A stretch of 64,000 nt of DNA from CAITJF01 sp032654645 (GCA_032654645.1 JAULAW010000015.1:620001-684000), one strand, 5' to 3'. Counted from the first letter of the stretch, positions 16,713-25,170 are shown. The notes: a model not told the origin generated them from the letters alone. Program-made: numbers and translations.

Positions 16713-17690
16713 TCATATCTTGCTCAACATATCCTGATAAGACAGCCCGATGCCATCCTTCAGCAGCATGGTGCGCTTCCACCCCAGCGCATTAATGCGC
16801 GATACATCCATCAATTTCCTCGGCGTCCCATCCGGTTTGGTCGAATCAAAGACGATCTCACCCATGTAGTCCACCACTTGCTTTACCGTTTCCGCCAGTT
16901 CTTTGATGGTGACATCTTCACCTACGCCGATATTAACCAACGGCGGCTCAAACTTGCCGGTCTTTGATTCGTCACTCCCAAGCAGGCTGTTGTACTTCTC
17001 GTCCGGCAAGTTCATCAGGAAGACACAGGCATCGGCCATATCTTCGTTGTAGAGGAATTCTCGCCGTGGGGTGCCGGTGCCCCAGACTACCACTTCCTTT
17101 GCATTGGCCAATTTGGCTTCATGAAACTTGCGGATCAGCGCCGGGATGACGTGGGAGTTTTCCAGGTGGTAGTTATCACCCGGCCCGTAGAGATTGGTCG
17201 GCATCACGGCGAGATACTTGGCGCCGTATTGCCGGTTGTAGCTCCAGCACATTTCAATGCCGGCGATCTTGGCCAAGGCGTAGGGCCGGTTGGTCGGCTC
17301 CAGCGGGCCGGTGAGCAGGTATTCCTCCTTCATCGGCTGTGGTGCATTTCTGGGATAGATGCAACTGGAACCCAGGAACATCAGGCGCTTTGCGTTGTTT
17401 TTGTACGCGGCGTGGATGATGTTGGTCTGTATGGCGAGGTTGTCGCGGATGAATTCAGCGGGGTAGGTGTTATTGGCGTGGATGCCCCCTACTTTGGCGG
17501 CGGCGAGGAAGACGTAGTCTGGTTTTTCCTGCGCGAAGAAGGCGTCAGTCGCCGCTTGGTTGGTGAGGTCGAGTTCGGCGTGGGTGCGGGTCAGGATATG
17601 GGTATGCCCTTTCTGCTGAAGGTTGCGCACGATGGCGGAACCAACGAGTCCCCGGTGGCCGGCGATGTAGGTTTTCGATGTCTTGTTCAT
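16713..17690 (-). CDS. fcl: GDP-L-fucose synthase (intact copy)
   Basis: The 325-residue enzyme epimerises and reduces GDP-4-keto-6-deoxymannose to GDP-L-fucose. It shows the N-terminal NADP site YIAGHRGLVGSAIVRNL, the catalytic serine in FLGSSCIYPRNAPQPM and the Y-x3-K pair in RPYALAKIAGIEM. The length is full. It lies outside the polysaccharide operon, next to a 51-bp gmd remnant, and its last quarter is duplicated at 12168-12395. With no intact gmd in the window, GDP-mannose dehydration would have to come from elsewhere. Confidence 0.95.
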   Translation of the reverse strand: MNKTSKTYIAGHRGLVGSAIVRNLQQKGHTHILTRTHAELDLTNQAATDAFFAQEKPDYVFLAAAKVGGIHANNTYPAEFIRDNLAIQTNIIHAAYKNNAKRLMFLGSSCIYPRNAPQPMKEEYLLTGPLEPTNRPYALAKIAGIEMCWSYNRQYGAKYLAVMPTNLYGPGDNYHLENSHVIPALIRKFHEAKLANAKEVVVWGTGTPRREFLYNEDMADACVFLMNLPDEKYNSLLGSDESKTGKFEPPLVNIGVGEDVTIKELAETVKQVVDYMGEIVFDSTKPDGTPRKLMDVSRINALGWKRTMLLKDGIGLSYQDMLSKI

Positions 17691-17763
17691 TTATTTTCGG
17701 GTTCGCTAACAATGGATGCGTTGGATCACAGTTTCCGGTACAGGTGCGTTATGCATGCGCATC

Positions 17764-17814
17764 TTAGGCGCAATCCTGGTCAGTGGCTCCAGTGATAAGA
17801 ACAATTTTTGCCAT
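17764..17814 (-). pseudogene. second 5' remnant of a gmd-like gene
   Basis: The ATG at 17814 opens the frame MAKIVLITGATDQDCA and a stop. This is the start of a GDP-mannose dehydratase or related SDR (expected ...ITG.TGQDG) with two substitutions and an early stop. It lies directly upstream of fcl, where gmd is normally found, so a gmd-fcl pair has lost its first gene. Confidence 0.6.
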
Positions 17815-17867
17815 ACGGGAATATATCCCAAGATAAATCAATCCCAAATAGTCCATTAGGACGTAAC

Positions 17868-19871
17868 CACGGTTCCGTCAAAGTCGCCCCGTTGGGGGCG
17901 GCCTGAATTACTGGAGGTCGGGCGGTTGAGCGACGGCAGTTTTTTCTGTAGATCACGCACTCAAAGGTGCAGTGCGGACGAGCGCCGCCCTTGGTGTGGC
18001 GCTGCATCCACATTTTCCATGGGGTGGTGAAACCTACAGGTGCAGCATCTCCAGCACCTTGTTCGCCTGCGCCGCCATGGCGCGCAATTCCGCCTTGATA
18101 TTGGGAACATGGTACAGCCGCAGCAGGCTGATTGCGAAGTTGCGCAAGCACGCCAATGCGTGCGGGGTGTTGCCTTTGCGCGCGCGGCAACGGTCTTCGT
18201 CGTAGGCCATGTCGCGCACATGGTGCAGGCGATTCTCGATACCCCAATGGCCGCGGTTGGCTGCCAGTAGTTGTTCCGGGCCGGCCTGCGCGCGGCTTTG
18301 GCTGCTGATCAGATAGACCCGTTCGACGGTGGTCTTGTTTTGGCTGATGTGGAAGATTTCACGCTCCACGCAGGCAACCTGGGCCGCGTGAGGGAATGTC
18401 AGATAACCATCGAGCTTGTCACTGGTCCAGATACGTCGTGTTTCCACCCGGCCATGCGCCTTGTCCAGCGTCTCGTGCTCAGGGGGGAAGTGCCTCCATC
18501 TGGAGGCGGGCGATGTCTGATTTGAGCGTGGGTTGGTTGTCTTTGACGGTGAACAGATAATGCGCGCTTTTGTCCTCGACCAGATAGCGCGCGGTCTCGG
18601 CTTGCGTATGCAATGCGTCGGCGGTGACCACGCGCCCGGCCAGCGGCAAAGGATCCAGCAGCGGTTTCACCGCCTTGAGTTCACTCGCCTTGTCGTCCAC
18701 CTCGACCTGGTTCAAGACCACGCTGCTGTGGTGCCCGAAGGCGGCCACCAATTGCCGGGCGCGGCCTTGATCACGCGAGCCGCGCAAACACTTCCCGTCC
18801 AGCGCCACCGGCTCATCGGCGGCGGTATGTGTTTGCAGCCAACCCCCCAACTGGCGCTCGAGTTGCTCGATATTGACCGCGGCGAGGATGCGCCGGATAG
18901 TGGGCTCCGATGGCGGCTCGTAGTTGCCCTCTGCCGTGCGGCGGCAGCGCAACCGGCGCAGCATCGGCGGCGTGAGCCGCTGCGCCCATTCGCCGATCGC
19001 GGTGCTACCCTGCGCGCCGCTGATCACGGCGCAAAGAACAATCGCCAGCACCGAGCGTTGATTGTGCCGTCGCCCACGTTTCGCGCGCGGGTCTTCAATG
19101 TTGTCCAGGCGCTGGAACAGTGCTGCGGCATCGGCATCGGCCAGTGTCATCATCTTGATCTCCAGACGGGGCAATTCGGGATGGGGCAGGGCTTGGGACA
19201 GAATCAACCGGGCTTGCCGGTGCAAGGGGAACACCCAGATTCGCTTCGTCGCACCGTGCTCGACGTAGGTCTCGTTGGACTTGGCAAAGCCGCGCGTGCC
19301 GCCCAATTCGATCCAGTTGGCCGCGCGGTAGCAGGTGCCCGCGAAACGGCCAGGATCAATGAAGGTTTCCGCCAACAGCAGGTGATGCCCGTGCGCGGAC
19401 CGCCAGTCCGCGCCCAGACGCGCGAGATTAAGTCCCAGAACGCGCGAGGCAAGGTTCTTCACCCGGACACAGGGCAGAATCAAAAAACGGCTGTTGTTGG
19501 CAATCAACCCCAGACGCTGCCATTGCAGCGCAGGCGACCAGCCTATCCAGGTATCCCGGCTGGCGCACTTGAGCGCAGGGGAGGCCCAACCCAGCAGGGC
19601 GAGCCAATGCCCATCAATCTCGGCAACGTAGCGAAGACTGCGCCCCACCATGGCGGTCAGTCCGAGATAGTGGTGCGCGCGCATCAAGCCGTCCCACTTG
19701 TCGCGCTCGTGGGCACAAATCAGGCGCACTCGCACCCGAGATAATTCAACCTGCTGCTCCGGTCTGGCTTCATTCATGCCAGACGTTATAGCAAAGTCAA
19801 ATCAAAAAAGCCAGTGGAATTTATCCTCTACGATACTTCAATGAGTTGAGGTCGTGAATGACGGAGCCCTG
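17868..19871 (-). mobile_element. ISAs1-family insertion sequence with DruA-domain transposase
   Basis: A 2004-bp element with imperfect terminal inverted repeats (CACGGTTCCGTCA at one end, CAGGGCTCCGTCA at the other) and a perfect 10-bp target duplication AGGACGTAAC (17858-17867 and 19872-19881). ISAs1 elements are known for CAGGG-type ends and 8-10 bp duplications. The interrupted target is the dispersed ATCCCAAATAGTCCATTAGG repeat. It contains one transposase gene, now frameshifted. About 165 bp between the gene end and the left terminus show no ORF. Confidence 0.9.
18034..19777 (-). pseudogene. DruA (DUF4338)-ISAs1 fusion transposase, frameshifted
   Basis: From the ATG at 19777 about 200 residues match DUF4338/DruA, the Druantia defence component: YVAEIDGHWLALLGWASPAL, then FLILPCVRVKNLASRVLG and LAETFIDPGRFAGTCYRAAN. 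An ISAs1/H-repeat DDE domain follows (RLDNIEDPRAKRGRRHNQRS; catalytic parts VALDGKCLRGS, VVTADALHTQ). The frame ends at 18479 after ALPP; the last domain, with RGHWGIENRLHHVRDM (catalytic E), continues in the next frame to 18034. The shift is at a run of six C (minus strand), and one C fewer restores the frame. It is inactive unless slippage occurs there. Confidence 0.85.
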
Positions 19872-19886
19872 AGGACGTAACTGCGT

Positions 19887-20111
19887 CATTCCCGCCTGCG
19901 CGCATATGCGCTAACTTATCCTATTCCTCCCCCTTCAAGGGGAGGGAGAAATGCTCTGGCGCACTTAATGTTAGGGAAACACGGATTAATTCGTCATCCC
20001 CGCGTAGGCGGGGATCCAGTGCCTTTATTTGACTGGGTTCCCGCCTTCGCGGGAACGACAAAACCGAATAAATCTGCGCTTCCTTAGCGCTTATGCGCGC
20101 AGGCGGGAATG
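19887..20111. repeat. large hairpin repeat with nested MITE-B
   Basis: The arms CATTCCCGCCTGCGCGCAT (19887 onward) and ATGCGCGCAGGCGGGAATG (to 20111), continuing into ATGCGCTAA/TTAGCGCTT, form an inverted repeat of about 27 bp. Between them are a CTCCCCCTTCAAGGGGAG hairpin and MITE-B copy 6, inserted in the inner edge of the right arm. No gene lies between the IS (19871) and epsI (20136). Confidence 0.7.
19975..20083 (-). mobile_element. MITE family B, copy 6
   Basis: A 109-bp element in minus orientation with perfect TTAG duplications (19971-19974 and 20084-20087), the reverse complement of the CTAA seen at copies 2 and 5. Confidence 0.88.
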
Positions 20112-20135
20112 GCGGGTTAATGGATTATTTTTGGA

Positions 20136-20819
20136 TTATAAAGTAGCGCTGCCAATCAGGCGTTTTCTGTTTTCAGGGGATAGTGTCTTTAATAAAACCC
20201 TGATGAATTCTTCCTGCACAGGATAAGCAGCCGCCTCATCTCCCAGGCTGGAAACACGGAAGAGCATGCCATCCGGCACTTTTCCGGTCAGGCCATATTT
20301 CATTTGCGCCAGTTTCCATTTAAGGCTGTTGACGGCCACGGTGTCGCCTACGGTCAGCCAGTAGATAATCGGCTCGACTCTTGTGCCCTGTGTTGCCAAT
20401 AATCGCTTGACCGGAATATGTCCGAACCCCGTATCGAACATACCTGTAACCAGTTTTAATACCTGAAACCCTTGTGCCGGATAGCACACCTCAGGTTTAT
20501 GCACTTGCATGGAATCGCTCTGATCGCCGCCGTAGGCGATGGATAGCATGATGCGTACACCGCGTGAATTAACATAGGTGCGTGACAAAGTTTGGTTGTA
20601 AATCTTGTTGATCATGGCTGTTTGTTTTGGATCGGCAAGGAGAGGGACGATGGTTTCGTCAATCTTCCAATCCGCAAACTGCTGTGGGACCAAAGTGCTC
20701 AGATCAATTTTCGGCCCTTGGTCGGCGATATGCCTGGTGGGCTTGAGCGCAAATCCCCCCGCAGCCGCAACGAAGAGCGTGAGGCCGATCAACAGGTATT
20801 TAAGATTCAGCGCATTCAT
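20136..20819 (-). CDS. epsI: EpsI-family exosortase-associated protein
   Basis: The 227-residue protein has an N-terminal signal anchor (LLIGLTLFVAAAGGFAL) and the EpsI/DUF3485 domain: QVHKPEVCYPAQGFQVL, GHIPVKRLLATQGTRVEP and YWLTVGDTVA. EpsI proteins accompany exosortases in EPS/PEP-CTERM loci and act at the periplasmic face; their biochemical role is unsettled. The start overlaps the xrtB stop by 4 bp. A truncated copy sits at 13652-14259. Confidence 0.92.
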   Translation of the reverse strand: MNALNLKYLLIGLTLFVAAAGGFALKPTRHIADQGPKIDLSTLVPQQFADWKIDETIVPLLADPKQTAMINKIYNQTLSRTYVNSRGVRIMLSIAYGGDQSDSMQVHKPEVCYPAQGFQVLKLVTGMFDTGFGHIPVKRLLATQGTRVEPIIYWLTVGDTVAVNSLKWKLAQMKYGLTGKVPDGMLFRVSSLGDEAAAYPVQEEFIRVLLKTLSPENRKRLIGSATL

Positions 20820-21700
20820 CTGGCGTTTGTTTTTGCACGATCCGCAAGAAACCAGCCCAGCATACCATCCAGCGCGAACAGGAACAGCAGTGAGATGATG
20901 AATAGCAGAATGCCGGCAAACCCGTGAATGAAGCCTTGTCCGGCCTCATCCCCGAAGTGGTAGGTGACCAGCACGAGGATGATGACGCGCACCACGTTGG
21001 CGACAAACGCGATGGGCAACAGGCTGGCAATAATTACGCCATTGCGGAGCGGGCTGGTGTGTTGCATGAGATAGAGAAACAGCAGTCCCATGGCCGAGAG
21101 CGAGAACATGGAATTCAGGCCGGAGCAGGCATCCGCCACCAGCAACTGGTATTGGCCGATGGTGAGTGTGACGCCGCTGCGGGCGATGGGGTAGCCCGCC
21201 TCGTAAAGGATGGCCTCTGCCAGCTCTGAGATATGTTGCTTGAGCGGGCCGGTGATGGCATCGACGATGAAGCCGGGCAACGGGATCATGAACACGATAA
21301 AAAATAACGGAAACCACAGCGCCTTGAGCGCGGGCACGCCACGGGTGATGAGCAGGATGCCAATCAGCACCGGAATCTGCGAGCCGATGTCGAACAACAG
21401 GATGTCTTGCGAGCGTCCCACCACATAGAGCAGCAGGCCAAAGAGCAAACTCAGGCTACCCAGTATCGGCCTTGCTGCACTCGCGGCGCAGGCCTTGAGA
21501 GGGTCGCGCTGTTGCCAGATAAGGTAGAGCACAACAACCAGAATCAGTGGGCCATGCGCCTGTTCTTCGGTTTTCCATAGCGTGGTGGCAAGGTTGTAAT
21601 AGGTCGGCACATACATGGCCAGCAAGCCGAACACAACTGGCCACCAGAGGGCGAGCTCAGGGCTTATCCGGGAGGGCAGCTTTTGGGTGAGAATGGTCAT
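20816..21700 (-). CDS. xrtB: exosortase B
   Basis: The 294-residue polytopic membrane protein is a transpeptidase-like sorting enzyme that cuts PEP-CTERM tails in the periplasm. The catalytic triad is visible: C192 in LVADACSGLNSMFSLSAMG, R238 in ANVVRVIILVLVTYHFG and H259 in GFIHGFAGILLF. The ACSGLNSM variant and the lack of a fused EpsI domain fit XrtB rather than XrtA. It is between epsI and the CAAX-protease gene of the eps operon. No PEP-CTERM substrate is encoded in this window. Confidence 0.93.
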   Translation of the reverse strand: MTILTQKLPSRISPELALWWPVVFGLLAMYVPTYYNLATTLWKTEEQAHGPLILVVVLYLIWQQRDPLKACAASAARPILGSLSLLFGLLLYVVGRSQDILLFDIGSQIPVLIGILLITRGVPALKALWFPLFFIVFMIPLPGFIVDAITGPLKQHISELAEAILYEAGYPIARSGVTLTIGQYQLLVADACSGLNSMFSLSAMGLLFLYLMQHTSPLRNGVIIASLLPIAFVANVVRVIILVLVTYHFGDEAGQGFIHGFAGILLFIISLLFLFALDGMLGWFLADRAKTNAR

Positions 21701-21729
21701 TTGAATAGGTTTAGCCCGGATTATCCATC

Positions 21730-21865
21730 AGCTCGTCATTCCCGCGCAGGCGGGAATCCAGCTTGTTGATTTGACTGGGCTCCCGCCTTCGCGGGAGCGA
21801 CGAAGTGGGGTAAGCAGGCAAGCCGCGCAGCGGCTGCTCGCAAATATGAATTTTTTGAGGTGCCC
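21730..21865. mobile_element. MITE family C, copy 2 (left end degenerate)
   Basis: The element shows the two family-C hairpins (TTCCCGCGCAGGCGGGAA and CTCCCGCCTTCGCGGGAG), an extra module GTGGGGTAAGCAGGCAAGCC, and the terminus GAGGTGCCC followed by ATAA. The opposite terminus is eroded. The extra module is also found inside amgK. Confidence 0.7.
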
Positions 21866-21871
21866 ATAAGG

Positions 21872-22564
21872 TTACCAGAATTGCCAATTCTGGGTGTAAA
21901 GCATCCAGGCGCCAAGCAAGCCGTTAGTGGTTGCGTGTGCGCAAACCGGCAGCCACAAGCTGCGGGTGCGCATATACAGCAGATTGTAGGCACATCCGGC
22001 GAGCAGGCCGGCAAGCAGCAGGTTGTGTTCGGAGGCGAACAGGATTGCAGTGAGCCAGAAAGCTTTGGCGCTGACTTTTTCCGGCGGTAATTGCATAAAA
22101 TTTTTGTGGTCGACCCAGCGCAGGATGAAAGAGCGCCAGAAGAGTTCTTCCATTACCGGCACTACCAGCGCTAAGCCCGCTAACCTGAATACGGCAATAC
22201 CGATATTGAGGCTGCCATCCGGCTGTAATGGGTTGATGCCTTGCGATTCGCCCATGCGCGCCCAAGGCTGGTCGAGGTTGATCCATAGAATGAATACGCC
22301 CACGCCGACTGCGATGGCGGCCATCCATTGCGACAGGGGAGCCTGCGCGGGTAGTTTGAGTTCGATATAGTGGCGCCAGAAATAGGCGAGCGTCGCGACG
22401 ACGAGGCTGACCCGCAGGGCATAGAGCCAGCGCAGGTCGAGCTGCTGCGCAATGGCAGGGGGCGTGGCGCCTGAGAGTGCGTTTTCCAGCGCCATAAAAA
22501 CAATAAAAACAATAAACGGAATCGCCCGTGCATTTGCTGCGCTGGATATGTGTTTGATCGCCAT
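21872..22564 (-). CDS. CPBP (CAAX-like) membrane protease, exosortase-associated
   Basis: The protein is about 230 residues from the ATG at 22564; an upstream ATG at 22651 adds a non-hydrophobic extension with no obvious ribosome site. It has several TM helices and the three CPBP motifs: VPVMEELFWRSFILRWV (EE..R), FASEHNLLLAG (H) and CAHATTNGLLG (H..N). The gene order next to xrtB matches the CAAX-protease-related proteins of PEP-CTERM loci. Substrate unknown. Confidence 0.87.
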   Translation of the reverse strand: MAIKHISSAANARAIPFIVFIVFMALENALSGATPPAIAQQLDLRWLYALRVSLVVATLAYFWRHYIELKLPAQAPLSQWMAAIAVGVGVFILWINLDQPWARMGESQGINPLQPDGSLNIGIAVFRLAGLALVVPVMEELFWRSFILRWVDHKNFMQLPPEKVSAKAFWLTAILFASEHNLLLAGLLAGCAYNLLYMRTRSLWLPVCAHATTNGLLGAWMLYTQNWQFW

Positions 22565-22639
22565 GCCCGTAATGTAGAATTCTAAATTGATCCTAACGGC
22601 AGTTAATCTTGCAGTCAAATGGCGCAGGCACTCTCTAAT

Positions 22640-22735
22640 ACTCTCCCCCAACCACTCCCCCCGAGGTGGAGGGAAGAAAATTCCCTCTCCCTCGGGGAGA
22701 GGGTTAGGGAGAGGGAAAACGCCTCGCGGCGTCCG
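22640..22735. repeat. palindromic CTCTCCC...GGGAGAG repeat
   Basis: This stretch has CTCCCCCCGAGGTGGAG and CCCTCTCCCTCGGGGAGAGG hairpins of the same sequence type as the inner part of MITE-A, without MITE-A termini. It could act as a transcription attenuator between epsG and the CAAX-protease gene. Confidence 0.6.
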
Positions 22736-22754
22736 CGTTAATCCAGCTCAGGAT

Positions 22755-23621
22755 TTAGAAATCGGTCAACACGGCTCCAATCACTTCAGCGCCAGCGATG
22801 GCGAATTGTTGCTTGACCTCTTCAACATCGGTGATTCTGGCGTGATGGCGGCGGGCGACAATCAGTGCGCCGCCTGCGCGGGCGCCGAGGGCTTGCGCGT
22901 CGGCACATTCAAGCGCGGGCGGGGTGTCTATGATGATGACGTCAAACAGCTTGCTGGCGTAATTAATCAGTTCGCTCAAGGCGGGGCGGGCGAGCAGTTC
23001 CAGTGGATTCGGCGGCACAGTGCCGGCGGGCAGGACGGAAAGGTTAGTCAATTTCTGGATGCTCTGGATGATTTTAACGCTGTCGCGACCGGCAAGAATA
23101 TCGGATAGCCCTGGGCTGCTCTGCAACCGGAATAGATGGTGCTGTCGCGGGTTGCGCAGGTCGGCATCAATCAGCAGGGTGCGTTCGCCTAGCTGGGAAA
23201 ACACCACCGCCAGGTTGGCGGCAATGCGGCTGGCGCCTTGTCCGGCTGAGGGGGCGGTGATAACCATTAGCTTATGCTCGGCATACCAGCGCAATGCGAT
23301 CTGGCTGCGCAGGGCGCGTAGCGCTTCCACCTCCGGGTCGTGCGGGTGGAAGGCGGCGACCACTTCATGGTCAACCGCAACGCTGTCGGCAGGCAGGCAG
23401 GGATAGTCGAACTGCAGGGAAAGAGCTTGCTGGATGTCGTCTTCTGTCACCAAACCGAGTTTGACCGCCGCATCCCCGAAGCGCAGCCCCTGCTCCTTCT
23501 GCACGTGCAGGATACGTTCAGCGTCTTCCGCCCGGATCTTGCCCGTTACCAATAGGATTCGGCCTATGTTGGGCTGTTTGGCGATCATTTCCACAGGTTG
23601 TTGGGTGGCTTTAATCTTCAT
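22755..23621 (-). CDS. epsG: EpsG: MshEN-like domain plus BY-kinase-type P-loop domain
   Basis: The 288-residue cytoplasmic partner of the Wzz-like EpsF. Residues ~15-75 form a T2SSE/MshEN-type domain (GRILLVTGKIRAEDAERIL, RFGDAAVKLGLVTEDDIQQA). From ~115 a tyrosine-autokinase-like ATPase follows with Walker A' TLLIDADLRNPRQH and Walker B VIIIDTPPA. The Walker A is APSAGQGAS: the lysine expected before the final serine is alanine (A130), so nucleotide binding may be altered. There is no C-terminal tyrosine cluster. The ribosome-binding site (AGAGG) lies in the terminus of the upstream MITE-C. Confidence 0.88.
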   Translation of the reverse strand: MKIKATQQPVEMIAKQPNIGRILLVTGKIRAEDAERILHVQKEQGLRFGDAAVKLGLVTEDDIQQALSLQFDYPCLPADSVAVDHEVVAAFHPHDPEVEALRALRSQIALRWYAEHKLMVITAPSAGQGASRIAANLAVVFSQLGERTLLIDADLRNPRQHHLFRLQSSPGLSDILAGRDSVKIIQSIQKLTNLSVLPAGTVPPNPLELLARPALSELINYASKLFDVIIIDTPPALECADAQALGARAGGALIVARRHHARITDVEEVKQQFAIAGAEVIGAVLTDF

Positions 23622-23623
23622 AA

Positions 23624-23734
23624 GGGCACCTCTAAAAATTCGTCATTCCCGCGAAGGCGGGAATCCAGCTTGTTGATTTGACTGGGCTCCCGCCTTCGCG
23701 GAAGTGACAAATATGAATTATTTTAAAGGTACCC
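23624..23734. mobile_element. MITE family C, copy 3
   Basis: A 111-bp element between epsF and epsG with ends GGGCACCTCTA and (reverse complement) GGGTACCTTTA and flanks ATAA/ACAA. It lies 2 bp from the epsG start and 14 bp from the epsF stop, and its right-hand terminus on the minus strand provides the AGAGG ribosome-binding site of epsG. Confidence 0.85.
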
Positions 23735-23748
23735 ACAAATATTTTTAC

Positions 23749-25158
23749 TCAGGCTGTTGCCATTGGTCTATTTCGGATAAAACGCTTTAGCCAGGTTTTG
23801 CGCTGTGGTTTGGCGGCGGCGATTATGCCCAGCACCGGTAGATTAAGTCCAAGCGAGAGATCTTCCGGTATACGGATGCGACGGTCCAACATTTCGGCTA
23901 ACAGTGCGAAACCCACCGCAAGCATGGTGCCCATGAATATCGAGATCAGCACATTGAGAAATATCTTTGGCTTGCTATGTTCAATCGGCGGGGTAGCCGG
24001 ATTGAGCACGGCGACTTCACCCTGGTTAGACTGGCCTTCCATATTGGTTTGGCTGAAGCGCTGCATGACCATATCCAGCACCTTCTGCGCATTTAACACA
24101 TCGCGCTGCAGGATAATGAGTTCATCACGCTGCTGGCTGATTTCCAGCACACGCGCTTTTTGTGCGGCGAGCGACGCACGCATAGAAGATTCGCGCTGTT
24201 GCGAGATATTGGCAGCACTGCCCAGGCTGCTGCTGGCAGTTTTTAGCTCGGAATCCAGCTTGCGCCGGAGGTCATTCACTTCGGCTTCAGCCGACTGATA
24301 TTGGGGGTGATTGGCGCTGAGCCGTTGACCGAGTTCAGCCAGCTTGCCCTCTGCGCGGGTGAGTTCAGCCTTCATGTTCTGGATAAGCGGGTTGCTCATG
24401 ATGTCCGGGTTCTCATCCAGGCGCTTGCCACTGTAGCTTTGCTTCTGGCGTGAGGAGCTATCAAAGGACTGCGCCTGAGCAGTAACCAACAGCCTGGAGA
24501 GCTCGGCCAGCCGCGCGTTTTCTACATCCATACGCTCATCTATTGAAACAATGCCCTTTTCACGCTGGTATGCAGAAAGTTTATCTTGCGACTTGATGAG
24601 GTTGTCGCGCAAGGCTTTGACTTGGTCATTAAACCATTCCGCAGCACGCTTGGATGGCTCTATCTTGAGTTGCAGGTTGGTTTGTATGTAGGCGTCAGAA
24701 AACGCGTTGGCAAGAACCGACGCGAACCTGGGATCCTGGCTCTCATAGTTCAGGTCGATGACACTGCTCTCGCGCGAGGGCTTGACATCAAGCTTTTTTG
24801 ACAGTGCATCGGCCAGCCACACGCGAAGTTCGCCCCCGCCCAAGGCCTCATCTTTGAATTCTTCGATCGCGGCTGGGTTGCGCGCCAGGCCAAGCATATC
24901 CACCACCTTGAGCGCCACATTCCGGCTGGTGATGATGTCAACCTGCGTGGCTATGTAGCCGGGCATCAACTGGGCAGGCAAGGTCATGCCGCTCACCGGG
25001 TCGGTGGCCTTGTAGTTGAGAATCAGCGTGGCGGTCGCCTTGTAGCTTTTGGGCATAACGAGACTGACAGCCAAGGTCGTCAGCACGGTCACAGCCAGCG
25101 TAATCAGGGCGATTTTTTTTCGCGCCAGGAGAATGGACAGGAATTGCTGGAAGTTCAT
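23749..25158 (-). CDS. epsF: EpsF chain-length determinant (Wzz/PCP family)
   Basis: The 469-residue inner-membrane protein has TM1 (KIALITLAVTVLTTLAVSLV, near residues 15-34) and TM2 near residues 410-430 (LNVLISIFMGTMLAVGFALL) bracketing a long periplasmic coiled-coil region (LRDNLIKSQDKLSAYQREKG; LTRAEGKLAELGQRLSANHP). The proline-rich motif before TM2 (NPATPPIEHSKPKIF) is the PCP signature. It would control polymer length with EpsG and connect to the EpsE export channel. The start lies 12 bp after the epsE stop. Confidence 0.93.
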   Translation of the reverse strand: MNFQQFLSILLARKKIALITLAVTVLTTLAVSLVMPKSYKATATLILNYKATDPVSGMTLPAQLMPGYIATQVDIITSRNVALKVVDMLGLARNPAAIEEFKDEALGGGELRVWLADALSKKLDVKPSRESSVIDLNYESQDPRFASVLANAFSDAYIQTNLQLKIEPSKRAAEWFNDQVKALRDNLIKSQDKLSAYQREKGIVSIDERMDVENARLAELSRLLVTAQAQSFDSSSRQKQSYSGKRLDENPDIMSNPLIQNMKAELTRAEGKLAELGQRLSANHPQYQSAEAEVNDLRRKLDSELKTASSSLGSAANISQQRESSMRASLAAQKARVLEISQQRDELIILQRDVLNAQKVLDMVMQRFSQTNMEGQSNQGEVAVLNPATPPIEHSKPKIFLNVLISIFMGTMLAVGFALLAEMLDRRIRIPEDLSLGLNLPVLGIIAAAKPQRKTWLKRFIRNRPMATA

Positions 25159-25170
25159 GCTGTAATTCCT

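Noticed and set aside
18533..19744. 403-codon plus-strand frame
   Set aside because: It is antisense to the DruA-ISAs1 transposase and has no motif.
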